From Candidatus Nealsonbacteria bacterium RBG_13_42_11 (GTDB lineage: Bacteria; Patescibacteriota; Minisyncoccia; Minisyncoccales; RBG-13-42-11), in NCBI GenBank assembly GCA_001821455.1, contig MHLY01000007.1, forward strand, positions 1-20,884: a stretch of DNA of 20,884 bases, given 5' to 3'. The notes beneath the pieces were generated by a model that was given only the letters and a program-made list of their open reading frames with translations, did no database searches and was not told the origin of the DNA. The translations under genes and the position numbers were made by a program. Shown here one piece after another: positions 1 to 7,974 of this stretch; within the stretch, counting starts at the first letter, position 1, and each line of letters begins with the position of its first letter.

Positions 1-1
1 T

Positions 2-2758
2 TCGACCCCTGCCTCCTGGGAGTGGCTGGTTGATACCACGCCTCCAACCATTTCCTTTTTTGATGTTCAACCTAGAAGTATAAATAACGGTACTAATCCT
101 CCCTCAGTCATTATTTCCTGGACCGTTTTTGATACGGGCGGTTCTCATTTGAGCCACGTTGAGGTTTGGCGAGCGCCCGATAATGGGGGTACGCCAGGCA
201 TCTGGGCAAAAATTGGTTCGGATTATCCAGCACCGGCTGATTCAGACGGTCCCTGGTCGAGCGAAACCACTGATACGCCTCCGGATGGAATTTTTTGGTA
301 CGGTCTCCATGTTTTGGATAAAGTAGGAAACATGAGTACGGAACCATTTCCACCCGGTCCAATAAAAGTTCAGGTTGATAAAACAAAACCGGTTTCAACA
401 ATCTATCGTGCATCTGGTTCCGAATGGGTGGCTGACAATGGAAACAGCTGGCAAAATAAAAGTTTCATCAGAAGAAGCTATGATACCGATACGGGCTTGG
501 GCTTAGATAAATGTTATTATTATGTTTATGACAATATTGGTAAATATCCTACCATCTATCCTCCTTCGCAAAGAACGTGTTCTGAATTGGCTGTAGACAT
601 TAATGTTAGCGTCGGTTCCGGCCAAAACTGCCGCAATCAATCCACTGTCGGCGAGGGCGGATTTACTCCTGCTTGCAGTTTGTACGTTTATTCCACCGAT
701 AAAGCTGGTAATACGGGCAATGAAGGCGTAGCTAGTTATTATATCGATTGGGAAAAGCCAGTTGTGGGTGAAATCGTGCCAATTACTGCGCAAGAGGGGG
801 TTAACCAAACATTTTATACTACCGTATCAGATAATCTTCAGGTGGGACACTGCTGGCTTTATGCGGAAAAAAGCGATGGTAATTATGAAACCGCTTCAAT
901 GAATTTTTATTCTGATACTTGCTGGGAAGGAACAGAATTAAGCTCCTGTCCCGTTGGTACGAACTGCAAGGCCTGCGCTGATTATGAATTTGCGGATATT
1001 AATTCCGATTCCGAAAACCGAACAATGTTTGTCGGATGCTACGATCATTACGAATCTCAGGCGCCAACGGGTTATTTGAATTTTACTTACGGCGGCCCGC
1101 AAGAAGTAACAGTATCCGGTACGTCCGGAAACAATCCTCCCAAGATTACTTCTTTAACTTATACTACTTCTCCCTGCGAGACGCCGACTACCGAAAGCGA
1201 TTGTCTGATTAATTTCACAGTTGTAGCTACTGATGCGGATAGTGATCTCCTAACTTACAGTTGGGATTTTGGCGATGACAACACCTCTGATATTCAAAAT
1301 CCTTCTCATCATTACGGCGCTGGCGGTAATTATTATCCTACAGTAACTGTTAGCGACGGAAAAGGAGGAACTGACACAGGATCAATATTGGTTCCGGTTA
1401 CCGACGTCACTCCTACTCTTTCAGTGGTGCTTACCGCCGAGCCCAGTTTCGGAACAGTATCTGGAACACAAACATTGTCTGTTAATCTTATTGCTAATGT
1501 TGGGGGTTCAGTAACTGGATTGATATATTACACGTTTTGGTGTGATGAGAAGATTGAGCGCACTTGCGGGAAAACTATTAATATTACTCCTTATAGTTAT
1601 TATCAATGTACCACAGGATCATATTGTAGATATTTTCAAGGTACTTATACCGCAAAAGTTAGGGTTAAAAGAGGAGGATTAACCGTTGAGGATACCGCAA
1701 ATATAGCAGTGGTAAGCAGTACTTGTACTTCAGGACAACAAACAACTTGTTTTTCTAATCAGGGATGTAGTCATACCATAACTTGTCTACCAAATGGCAC
1801 TTGGCCCCCTTGTCCGACCGATGAGTGTGCAGCGGGTAGTACGCAGTCATGTGGCGGTAGTGGTACCCAAACTTGCGAAAGTAATTGTACTTGGGGAACT
1901 TGTGAAATTCCACCTTCTCCACCTCCTGGCCAATGTAATTGTGATGATTCCCCTGATTGTTTATGTTCTCCTGATAGTTGCTTTGGTTTTGATTACTGGG
2001 ATTACCCGGATTATGGCACCTGCATTAACTCTTGTTTATGTGACTTTAGCGGTTGTATAGCAACTACTATTCCGAACGATCCTCGATGTGGTTCGGCTCC
2101 TCCAACTGAAAACAATCCTCCGACAGCCACAAATCTTTCAGTAACGAACAAAACCGCATGCGAATATATTTCTCCTTATATTCAGCTTTCATGGGATTTT
2201 AATGACGAAGACGCAGATGATTATCAATCTGCCTATCGGGTTCAGGTGTTTGATGGTTATGGTCAATTAATCGATGACACAGGAGAGGTTCCGAGCTCAG
2301 GAAATATTTATGCTCCGTTGAATCTTTCTTTTAATACTAACTATTCTTGGCGAGTGAAAGTTTGGGATATAAACGGTCCGTCAGAATCAGAATGGTCTTC
2401 GGGGGGAACGTTTAATACCGGATTCCAATATCCTTATCCTGATTTTGAATGGTTTCCGCAGGTGCCCAAAATTGGCGATACAATTCAGTTTTGTTCAATA
2501 AAAGAAGGAGATTGTATTGAGATGTCAGAAGACAGACAATCTGAATGTTACGGCGGTTGCAGCGAATGGGAATGGGATTTTGATAATAATGGAGTAATTG
2601 ACAGTGATGATACAAATCCAACCTATGTGCCGGGCGATGCGACTCGTTATTCGGTAAAACTTATTATTACTGATGGGTGGGGCAATGCGTGCGAGACCAT
2701 TAAAAACATTTCTGTTAAAAAACCTTCGCCTGAGTGGAAGGAAGTTCCACCGCAGTAA
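2..2758 (+). CDS. Large secreted PKD/fibronectin-like, cysteine-rich surface protein (5' truncated by window edge)
   Basis: The frame is open from the window edge (918 residues visible), so the true start lies outside; a TTG at 149 is merely internal. The visible part is built of Ig-like beta-sandwich modules with 'DKTKP'/'DTTPP' linkers. Next comes a PKD domain at about residues 377-470 (signature WDFGDDN, then a YPTVTVSDGKGG strand). A cysteine-rich block follows at about 575-696 (20 Cys in 122 residues), then a fibronectin-III-like module at about 703-806. A second PKD-like module ends the protein and carries an EF-hand/TSP3-like acidic motif (DFDNNGVIDSDD). No LPXTG motif, membrane segment or other anchor is visible at the C-terminus. 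Only 9 nt separate it from a run of four pseudopilin genes, so it is probably co-expressed with them. By analogy with PilY1 next to FimU-PilV-PilW-PilX it may be a pilus-tip adhesin; this is inference, and no vWA or PilY1 beta-propeller was recognised. Secretion is certain only by domain type, since the signal peptide is not in view. Confidence 0.85.
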   Translation, partial: STPASWEWLVDTTPPTISFFDVQPRSINNGTNPPSVIISWTVFDTGGSHLSHVEVWRAPDNGGTPGIWAKIGSDYPAPADSDGPWSSETTDTPPDGIFWYGLHVLDKVGNMSTEPFPPGPIKVQVDKTKPVSTIYRASGSEWVADNGNSWQNKSFIRRSYDTDTGLGLDKCYYYVYDNIGKYPTIYPPSQRTCSELAVDINVSVGSGQNCRNQSTVGEGGFTPACSLYVYSTDKAGNTGNEGVASYYIDWEKPVVGEIVPITAQEGVNQTFYTTVSDNLQVGHCWLYAEKSDGNYETASMNFYSDTCWEGTELSSCPVGTNCKACADYEFADINSDSENRTMFVGCYDHYESQAPTGYLNFTYGGPQEVTVSGTSGNNPPKITSLTYTTSPCETPTTESDCLINFTVVATDADSDLLTYSWDFGDDNTSDIQNPSHHYGAGGNYYPTVTVSDGKGGTDTGSILVPVTDVTPTLSVVLTAEPSFGTVSGTQTLSVNLIANVGGSVTGLIYYTFWCDEKIERTCGKTINITPYSYYQCTTGSYCRYFQGTYTAKVRVKRGGLTVEDTANIAVVSSTCTSGQQTTCFSNQGCSHTITCLPNGTWPPCPTDECAAGSTQSCGGSGTQTCESNCTWGTCEIPPSPPPGQCNCDDSPDCLCSPDSCFGFDYWDYPDYGTCINSCLCDFSGCIATTIPNDPRCGSAPPTENNPPTATNLSVTNKTACEYISPYIQLSWDFNDEDADDYQSAYRVQVFDGYGQLIDDTGEVPSSGNIYAPLNLSFNTNYSWRVKVWDINGPSESEWSSGGTFNTGFQYPYPDFEWFPQVPKIGDTIQFCSIKEGDCIEMSEDRQSECYGGCSEWEWDFDNNGVIDSDDTNPTYVPGDATRYSVKLIITDGWGNACETIKNISVKKPSPEWKEVPPQ

Positions 2759-2767
2759 CCACAAAAA

Positions 2768-3280
2768 ATGAAAAAAGGATTCACTTTAATCGAAATTACC
2801 GTAGTAGTTTCCATCATTGTTTTATTGGGGACTATTTTTATTATTAATTACCGGGGCGGAGAAAAACAATTTGCTCTGCAGCGTTCGGCTCATAAATTAA
2901 GCCAAAGTTTAAGAGGGGCCCAGGAAATGGCTATGTCTGCCCAAATATTTGAAGGCAGTTTTCCAGCCGGCGGCTACGGAATCTCTTTACAAAAAGACAA
3001 TGAATTTTACATTTTATTTGCCGACCTTGACGGCGACGGAATTTATGATGATTTTCCTAATCCTGAAAAAATTGAAGAAATTTCTCTTGAAAATGGAATT
3101 TACATTTCTCAACTTCTACCCTCTTCCGATAATTCTCTCGCAATAACTTTTTTCCCGCCCGACCCGGAAATAAAGATAAATAATAATCCCAATATATCAG
3201 CTTCTATTTCTTTGGCCTTTGAGGGCGGTCAATCAAGAACAGTTTATATTAACGAAAGAGGATTAATATTCAGCAAGTGA
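2768..3280 (+). CDS. Type IV pseudopilin, FimT/FimU/GspH-like
   Basis: A 170-residue protein with a class III prepilin signal: basic leader MKKG, cleavage expected after Gly4, then FTLIE with the conserved Glu at mature position 5. A hydrophobic helix follows (about residues 6-25), then an amphipathic helix continuing to about residue 58. Such proteins are processed and N-methylated by a prepilin peptidase (none in this window) and are inserted in the inner membrane before assembly into a pilus. The rest is a soluble head of beta-strands with an acidic 'DLDGDGIYDD' stretch that resembles a calcium-binding loop. First of the four pseudopilins, matching the FimT/GspH position of minor-pilin operons. 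No clear SD is seen; translation is probably coupled to the gene upstream. Class assignment is by signal, length and order; the exact subfamily is less certain. Confidence 0.85.
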   Translation: MKKGFTLIEITVVVSIIVLLGTIFIINYRGGEKQFALQRSAHKLSQSLRGAQEMAMSAQIFEGSFPAGGYGISLQKDNEFYILFADLDGDGIYDDFPNPEKIEEISLENGIYISQLLPSSDNSLAITFFPPDPEIKINNNPNISASISLAFEGGQSRTVYINERGLIFSK

Positions 3281-3284
3281 TTTT

Positions 3285-3806
3285 ATGCTAAAAAATAAAA
3301 GTTTTACTTTGCTTGAAGTGATTTTAGCCATATCGGTTTTAACTTTGGCTGTTGGCGGCAGTTTTGGTTTGCTTCAGCAGACCCTTTTGGCCGCCTCTTT
3401 GGCCAGTTCAAAATTAACCGCTACTTATTTGGCCCAGGAAGGAATTGAAATTGTCAGAAACATCCGCGATAATAATTGGCTTTTACAGGAAGTGGATGAA
3501 AGCGGCAATGTTTCATGGAAAGCCGGCTTAATTGTTGAGAGTAATCCCGTTAATTATTATGAAGCAATTTATGATAGTCCAAGTTTAATTCTTCTTTCAG
3601 GAGATACAAAAAATCTATACATTAATAACGACGGTTTTTATAGTTACGATGAAAACGGTACAAAAACAAAATTTAAGAGAATAATCACCATTGAAGACAA
3701 TGGAGATTATTTGAACGTTGCCGTTAAGGTTGAGTGGCAGGAAAGAATAGGCGGGATTCAAAACATTGAAGCCAGAGAACTTTTATATAATTGGTACGGT
3801 TATTAA
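3285..3806 (+). CDS. Type IV pseudopilin, PilV/GspI-like
   Basis: A 173-residue prepilin-like protein starting MLKNKS, then FTLLE and a hydrophobic helix (about residues 8-32). The residue before the expected cleavage point is Ser6 rather than the usual Gly; small residues are sometimes tolerated there, but this is worth noting. The helix runs into 'YLAQEGIEIVRNIRDNNW', the pattern typical of PilV/GspI-type minor pilins, where the helix leads into a small soluble head. Four nt separate it from the previous stop and four nt from the next start, so it belongs to one translationally linked cluster. Known role of the family: minor pilins form a priming complex at the pilus tip that starts assembly in the inner membrane. 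No SD is visible upstream. Confidence 0.82.
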   Translation: MLKNKSFTLLEVILAISVLTLAVGGSFGLLQQTLLAASLASSKLTATYLAQEGIEIVRNIRDNNWLLQEVDESGNVSWKAGLIVESNPVNYYEAIYDSPSLILLSGDTKNLYINNDGFYSYDENGTKTKFKRIITIEDNGDYLNVAVKVEWQERIGGIQNIEARELLYNWYGY

Positions 3807-3810
3807 AATT

Positions 3811-4392
3811 ATGCGAAACAAAGGTTATACCTTAATTGAAATTTTGGTGGCGATTAGTATTTTTACCACCGTTATCGCGGCTCCCACGGGATTTTTCGTT
3901 ATAGCTTTAAAGGGCCAGCAAAAGGCCTTGGCCAGCCAGGAAGTTTTAGACGAAACCTCTTTTGTTTTAGAATACGTGAGCCGGGCGCTTAGAATGGCAA
4001 AAAAAGAATTAAGCAGCAGCCAACCTTGTTTAACCAATGGTTACGGATTTAACTATGAAACCACTCGCGACGGGAATGGAATAAGATTTAAGAGTTATAA
4101 AACGCCATCCGTTTGTCAGGAAATTTTTCTGGAAAACGGCCATCTTATGGAAACAAGAGACGGGGGATTAACCAGCGTTCCTTTAACGTCAGACGGCTTA
4201 TGGGTGGAAAAATTCAAAATAAATCTTATTGGAGAGTCCCAATCTAATCCCGATGGTTCTTTCGAGACCACACAACCAAGAGTCACTCTATATTTAGAAG
4301 TTAAGGGCATAAAAGCCGCCAGCCCCGAACTCCAGCCGGTGTTAAAAATTCAAACAACAATTTCCCAAAGAAACTTAGATGTTATGTGGTAA
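3811..4392 (+). CDS. Type IV pseudopilin, PilW/GspJ-like
   Basis: A 193-residue prepilin: leader MRNKG, cleavage expected after Gly5, then YTLIE with the conserved Glu5 and a hydrophobic segment of about 20 residues. I chose the ATG directly in front of this basic leader. An in-frame start 45 nt upstream would bury the prepilin signal behind 15 extra residues and overlap the previous gene. The segment 'LEYVSRALRMAKKE' after the helix is characteristic of PilW/GspJ-type pseudopilins. Its 3' end overlaps the next gene by 14 nt. Likely a component of the minor-pilin priming complex together with its three neighbours. Confidence 0.83.
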   Translation: MRNKGYTLIEILVAISIFTTVIAAPTGFFVIALKGQQKALASQEVLDETSFVLEYVSRALRMAKKELSSSQPCLTNGYGFNYETTRDGNGIRFKSYKTPSVCQEIFLENGHLMETRDGGLTSVPLTSDGLWVEKFKINLIGESQSNPDGSFETTQPRVTLYLEVKGIKAASPELQPVLKIQTTISQRNLDVMW

Positions 4393-4789
4393 AATCAAAA
4401 ATTCACGCGGGGTATCTCTTCTTTTCGTAGTGCTTATTTCAAGCGTGATTTTAGCTATCGGCGCCGGAGTCAGCGTTATCGTGCTTCAGGAAACAAAAAT
4501 GGTAAAACAGGTCGGGAATTCGGTTATATCTTTTTATGCCGCCGACAGCGGGATAGAAATGCAATTATTTGATTTGTATAAAAAAGAATCACACGAATCA
4601 GGATACGAAAACGTATCTCTCAGCAACGACTCCGTTTATTCAGTAACAGCAGAATGCAGTAAGTACAATATCGGGGAGAGGTGTGTTTTAACGCCTAACC
4701 CTGATTCAAGTTGCGATGCACCAAATTATTGTTTAAACTCAATTGGCACTTACGAAAAAACCAAAAGAGCCATTGAAATCAAGTATTAA
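4379..4789 (+). CDS. PilX/GspK-like minor pilin (PilX N-terminal type)
   Basis: A 136-residue protein with a short polar/basic leader ending in RG, then VSLLFVVLISSVI, a membrane helix lacking the Glu5 found in ordinary pilins. This 'RG plus hydrophobic, no Glu5' layout is the PilX_N/GspK pattern; GspK/PilX caps the tip complex. Behind the helix, 'SFYAADSGIEMQLFDL' matches the conserved 'A-A-D/E-S-G-I-E' turn of PilX-type proteins. The C-terminal part holds four cysteines (in CSKYNIGERC and CDAPNYC) that could form disulfides outside the membrane. The start codon lies inside the preceding gene (14-nt overlap), implying coupled translation. Last gene of the operon, followed by a strong palindromic terminator. 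Confidence 0.8.
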   Translation: MLCGKIKNSRGVSLLFVVLISSVILAIGAGVSVIVLQETKMVKQVGNSVISFYAADSGIEMQLFDLYKKESHESGYENVSLSNDSVYSVTAECSKYNIGERCVLTPNPDSSCDAPNYCLNSIGTYEKTKRAIEIKY

Positions 4790-4839
4790 TTGTTTCGAAA
4801 AATATATTATTTGCTTTTAATCAACAAAACCATGCGTCA

Positions 4840-4867
4840 AAAAAATCTCGCGATCGCGAGATTTTTT
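4840..4867. terminator. 28-bp perfect palindrome, bidirectional intrinsic terminator
   Basis: Six A, TCTCGCGA, its reverse complement TCGCGAGA, then six T, with no mismatch. As RNA from either strand it folds into a GC-rich stem of about 6 bp closed by a GAUC loop and followed by U6. It lies between the convergent pseudopilin operon (+) and the dprA-topA-tRNA unit (-), exactly where one shared terminator is needed. The surrounding 100 bp between the last pilin gene and the tRNA hold nothing else that I can see. Confidence 0.85.
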
Positions 4868-4889
4868 GATACACTGTTTTTCTTTTTTA

Positions 4890-4972
4890 TGGGCGAGGAG
4901 AGAGTCGAACTCTCATGAGATTACTCTCGATAGATTTTGAATCTATTGCGTCTGCCATTCCGCCACTCGCCC
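4890..4972 (-). tRNA. tRNA-Leu (anticodon CAA)
   Basis: On the minus strand the 7-bp acceptor stem GGGCGAG/CTCGCCC encloses a D arm. The anticodon stem ATAGA/TCTAT has loop TTCAAAA (anticodon CAA, complement of 4937-4939). A long class II variable arm (GAGA-GTAA-TCTC) and a T arm GAGAG-TTCGACT-CTCTC follow. The discriminator base is A, as expected for leucine, and 3' CCA is not encoded, so a CCA-adding enzyme is required. It decodes UUG. It begins 29 nt after the topA stop and has no evident promoter of its own, so it is probably cut out of a dprA-topA-tRNA transcript that ends at the palindromic terminator. No intron is visible. Confidence 0.95.
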
Positions 4973-5001
4973 TAGCCCTGTCATTTTATCACAAAATATC
5001 A

Positions 5002-7047
5002 TCATTTCTCAATTTTGAAATCACACTCTTTATTGGAACATTTTACCTGATTTCTTTTTGTTTCAACTAAAAGCGACTTGCATTTGGGACAGGTTTTGCC
5101 GGTGGGCTTGTCCCACAAGGCAAAATCGCATTTTGGGAACTGGTTGCAGCCGTAAAATATCTTGTGTTTTTTGGTTCTTTTCGTCACGATTTCTCCGTCT
5201 TTGCATTTCGGGCATTTGACCCCCAAAGTGTTTTCTTTCAAAGATTCGGTATAGCGGCATTTCGGAAACTTGGAGCAGGCATAGAATTTTCCGTATCTTC
5301 CCAGCCTGATTAATAAAGGAGCGCCGCATTTCGGGCACAATTTCTCAGTCGGTTTTTCGGTAATGTCTTTTTTGGAAACCTCCTTATATTTATCTTTAAG
5401 ATTTTTCGCAAAGGGCTTATAGAACTCTTTGATTACCGGCACCCATTTTCTTTCGCCCTCGGCAATTTTATCCAAATCCTCTTCCATTTCAGCCGTGAAT
5501 TTAATATCAACAATTTCAGGAAAATGAGCGACCAGCAAATCATTAACTACCGTTCCGATTTCGGTGGGCCGGAATCTTCTGTTTTCATCTTTTTCAATGT
5601 AATTTCTTTCCTGGATCGTGGATAGAGTCGGAGCGTAAGTTGAAGGCCGGCCGATTCCATTTTCTTCCAAGGCCTTGATTAAACTGGCTTCGTTGTATCT
5701 GGCGGCTGGCTGGGTAAAGTGCTGGTAAGGAATCAATTTAAGCAACTTCAATAGTTCATCTTTTGTTAAGAACGGCAATTCGGTTTCTTCAAACTTTATC
5801 GGATAAACTTTCAAAAAGCCGTCAAACTTTAAGGTTTGGCCGTTAGCTCGGAAAACATATTCTTCTGCCTGGATATCAACAATAGTTGCATCAAAGCGGG
5901 CTTCAGTCATTTGGCAGGCGATAAACCTCCGCCAGATTAAATCATAAAGTTTAAACTGGCCTTCCTCCAGTTTTTCATTTTCTTTTAATTTGTCAGGTTC
6001 TCGGTCGGGATAAGCCGGTCTGATGGCTTCGTGGGCCTCCTGAGCGCCTTTAATTTTTGTTTTATATCTCCTTAAAAACCCTGCCCAATAATTTTCTCCG
6101 TAATTTTCTGAAATAAATTTTTTAGCGGAAAATAAGGACAAGTCGCTCAGATTCAAAGAATCGGTCCGGTGGTAAGTGATGAAACCTTTTTCATAAAGAT
6201 TTTGAGCAAGCCGCATTGTCAGTTTGGCCGGAAATCTGAACTTTTTCCAGGCCTCCTGTTGCAAGGAGGAAGTGGTAAAAGGCGGCAGAGGATTTCTTTT
6301 AACTTCCTTTTTTTCAGCGCTTATTACCTTATATTCAGCGCCTGCCAAATCTTTAATAATTTTATCCGCTTCTTTTTTGTTTTTAATCTCCAGCTTGTCC
6401 AGAACCTTCCCGTCTTTTTTTATCAGTAGGGCTTTAAATTCATTTCCTTCTCTTTTCTGTAAAAGAGCTTCAAGGCTCCAATATTCCTCCGGTTTGAAAC
6501 TTTGGATTTCCCTTTCTCTTTCCACGACCAAACGGACGGCCACTGACTGGACTCGGCCGGCCGACAGGCCCCGGGCCACTTTTTTCCATAGAAAAGGGGA
6601 TAACTTGTAGCCGACAATTCTGTCTAAAAATCTTCTGGCCTGCTGAGCGTCAACCAGCTTCATATCAATCTTTCTCGGATTTTTAAAAGCCTCTTCAATG
6701 GCTGATTTCGTGATTTCATGGAAAACAATTCTTTTATATTCTTTTTTGCCGTTAAGATCCAAGAGAAAAGCCAGATGAAAGGCGATAGCTTCTCCTTCCC
6801 GGTCTTCATCAGTCGCCAAAATTACGGAATTTGCTTTTTCCGCTTCTTTTTTCAAAACCGCCACGTTTTTTTTGGCTTTGGTCAAAACAACGTACTTTGG
6901 CTGAAAGTCGTTTTCAACATCCAAACCAAATTCCTCTTCCGGCAGATCTCTAATATGGCCGTAAGAAGACAAGACCTTATAGTCTTTTCCCAAAAATTTT
7001 TCTATTGTTTTTCCTTTAGTTGGAGATTCAACAATTACCAATTGCAT
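5002..7047 (-). CDS. topA: DNA topoisomerase I (type IA)
   Basis: A 681-residue type IA topoisomerase that relaxes negative supercoils through a transient 5'-phosphotyrosine link. The N-terminal TOPRIM domain (about residues 1-120) has the early Glu7 motif (VESPTKGKT) and the metal-binding DEDREGE motif with D80, D82 and E84. The catalytic Tyr is Y292 in TYHRTDS. The core also shows 'GLSAGRVQSVAVRLVVERE' and 'NGIGRPSTYA', both diagnostic. The C-terminus carries three CxxC...C zinc ribbons (from about residue 575 to the end), the usual DNA-binding tail of bacterial TopA. The start ATG is preceded by a purine-rich AGGGGG and lies inside the 3' end of dprA (20-nt overlap), a common dprA-topA arrangement suggesting one transcript. 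Length and motifs are normal and complete. Confidence 0.97.
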   Translation of the reverse strand: MQLVIVESPTKGKTIEKFLGKDYKVLSSYGHIRDLPEEEFGLDVENDFQPKYVVLTKAKKNVAVLKKEAEKANSVILATDEDREGEAIAFHLAFLLDLNGKKEYKRIVFHEITKSAIEEAFKNPRKIDMKLVDAQQARRFLDRIVGYKLSPFLWKKVARGLSAGRVQSVAVRLVVEREREIQSFKPEEYWSLEALLQKREGNEFKALLIKKDGKVLDKLEIKNKKEADKIIKDLAGAEYKVISAEKKEVKRNPLPPFTTSSLQQEAWKKFRFPAKLTMRLAQNLYEKGFITYHRTDSLNLSDLSLFSAKKFISENYGENYWAGFLRRYKTKIKGAQEAHEAIRPAYPDREPDKLKENEKLEEGQFKLYDLIWRRFIACQMTEARFDATIVDIQAEEYVFRANGQTLKFDGFLKVYPIKFEETELPFLTKDELLKLLKLIPYQHFTQPAARYNEASLIKALEENGIGRPSTYAPTLSTIQERNYIEKDENRRFRPTEIGTVVNDLLVAHFPEIVDIKFTAEMEEDLDKIAEGERKWVPVIKEFYKPFAKNLKDKYKEVSKKDITEKPTEKLCPKCGAPLLIRLGRYGKFYACSKFPKCRYTESLKENTLGVKCPKCKDGEIVTKRTKKHKIFYGCNQFPKCDFALWDKPTGKTCPKCKSLLVETKRNQVKCSNKECDFKIEK

Positions 7048-7903
7048 ATATGTTTCCCCCTAAGTTTTTTACTTTACCTTCAATTTCCAAAATTGCAATA
7101 GTTGAAGCTATAACCGCCGCCGGCAATTTTGTTTTTTCAATAATTTTATCAACGTATAAAGGTTCTGTTTTCAGGGTTTCCAAAATTAATAGACCTTCTT
7201 TATCCAGAGAAGCGCTGTCCGATATTTTATAATTAACCTTTTTTTCGAGAAAATTAAAGTATTTTAAAATGTCTTCAGCCGATTCAACCAATCGGGCACC
7301 CTGTTTTATTAAATAATGAGGACCTTTGGAATTCAAGGAATTGATATTGCCCGGCACGGCAAAAATTTTTCTCCCCTGCTTTTTTGCCCAGTCGGCAGTA
7401 ATCAGAGCGCCGGACTTTTCTTTCGCCTCAACCACTAAAACTCCCAGGGATAACCCTGAAATGATCCGATTTCGGTTGGGAAAAGTGAATTTAGCGCCGG
7501 GAGTTCCGGGCGGATATTCGGATAAGAGACAGCCGCCGGTTTCCAAGATTTTTCTTGATAAACCAATGTTTTCTTGAGGATAAATTGAATTTTCATCAAC
7601 TCCCGTTCCTAAAACCGCAATCGTTCTTTTATTTTTTTCCACCACGGCCTGATGGCAAACGGTATCAATACCGGGAGCCAAACCCGAGACAATGATAAAG
7701 CCCGCTTCGCTTAAATCTCCAGCAATTTGAAAAGCAATGTCTTTTCCGTAATCGGAGCATCTTCTGGTCCCGACAACGGCAAAACATTTTTTAATCGGAA
7801 AAAGTTCGCCCCGGTAATACAGAACCCGAGGCGCGTTCTTTGTTTTCCTTAAACTTTTCGGATAATTTCTGTCCTGAAAACTCAAAGTTTTAATTTCTTC
7901 CAT
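7028..7903 (-). CDS. dprA: DNA processing protein DprA (Smf)
   Basis: A 291-residue DprA. In natural transformation this cytoplasmic protein binds incoming single-stranded DNA, protects it and loads RecA. The Rossmann-like core shows VVGTRRCS (about 43-50), SGLAPGID (73-80), FPNRNRIISGLS (141-152) and VPGN (183-186). A C-terminal winged-helix (DprA_WH-like) segment covers about residues 233-288. The N-terminal SAM-like region of longer homologues is short here. It shares a transcript with topA (20-nt overlap) and is divergent from the small zinc-ribbon unit. The likely promoter is TTGTTG-17-TATACT within the intergenic region, giving a leader of about 36 nt with no strong SD. With ComEC and the pseudopilins also in this window, a DNA-uptake role is likely. 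Confidence 0.95.
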   Translation of the reverse strand: MEEIKTLSFQDRNYPKSLRKTKNAPRVLYYRGELFPIKKCFAVVGTRRCSDYGKDIAFQIAGDLSEAGFIIVSGLAPGIDTVCHQAVVEKNKRTIAVLGTGVDENSIYPQENIGLSRKILETGGCLLSEYPPGTPGAKFTFPNRNRIISGLSLGVLVVEAKEKSGALITADWAKKQGRKIFAVPGNINSLNSKGPHYLIKQGARLVESAEDILKYFNFLEKKVNYKISDSASLDKEGLLILETLKTEPLYVDKIIEKTKLPAAVIASTIAILEIEGKVKNLGGNIYAIGNC

Positions 7904-7924
7904 TGTTTTTTACCAATCCACCTA

Positions 7925-7953
7925 TTGACTTTTTCTATATAAAATAGTATAAT
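7925..7953 (+). promoter_or_regulatory. Near-consensus sigma70-type promoter for the structured leader and small-protein unit
   Basis: TTGACT (7925-7930), exactly 17 bp, TATAAT (7948-7953): one mismatch to the consensus in twelve positions with ideal spacing. This is the strongest promoter-like sequence in the window. The expected start is near 7960, just upstream of the long helix that begins at about 7973. Confidence 0.8.
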
Positions 7954-7974
7954 ATAAGATTACTAAATCAACAA
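7946..7974 (-). promoter_or_regulatory. Predicted sigma70-type promoter for dprA-topA-tRNA-Leu
   Basis: Minus strand: TTGTTG (complement of 7969-7974), 17-bp spacer, TATACT (complement of 7946-7951). Transcription would start near 7939, about 36 nt before the dprA ATG. Its -10 box overlaps the -10 box of the opposite promoter. Prediction from consensus only. Confidence 0.55.

Noticed and set aside
149..2758. TTG at 149 as the start of the PKD protein
   Set aside because: The frame is open to the window edge and upstream residues continue the same Ig-like module, so the gene is truncated and not started here.
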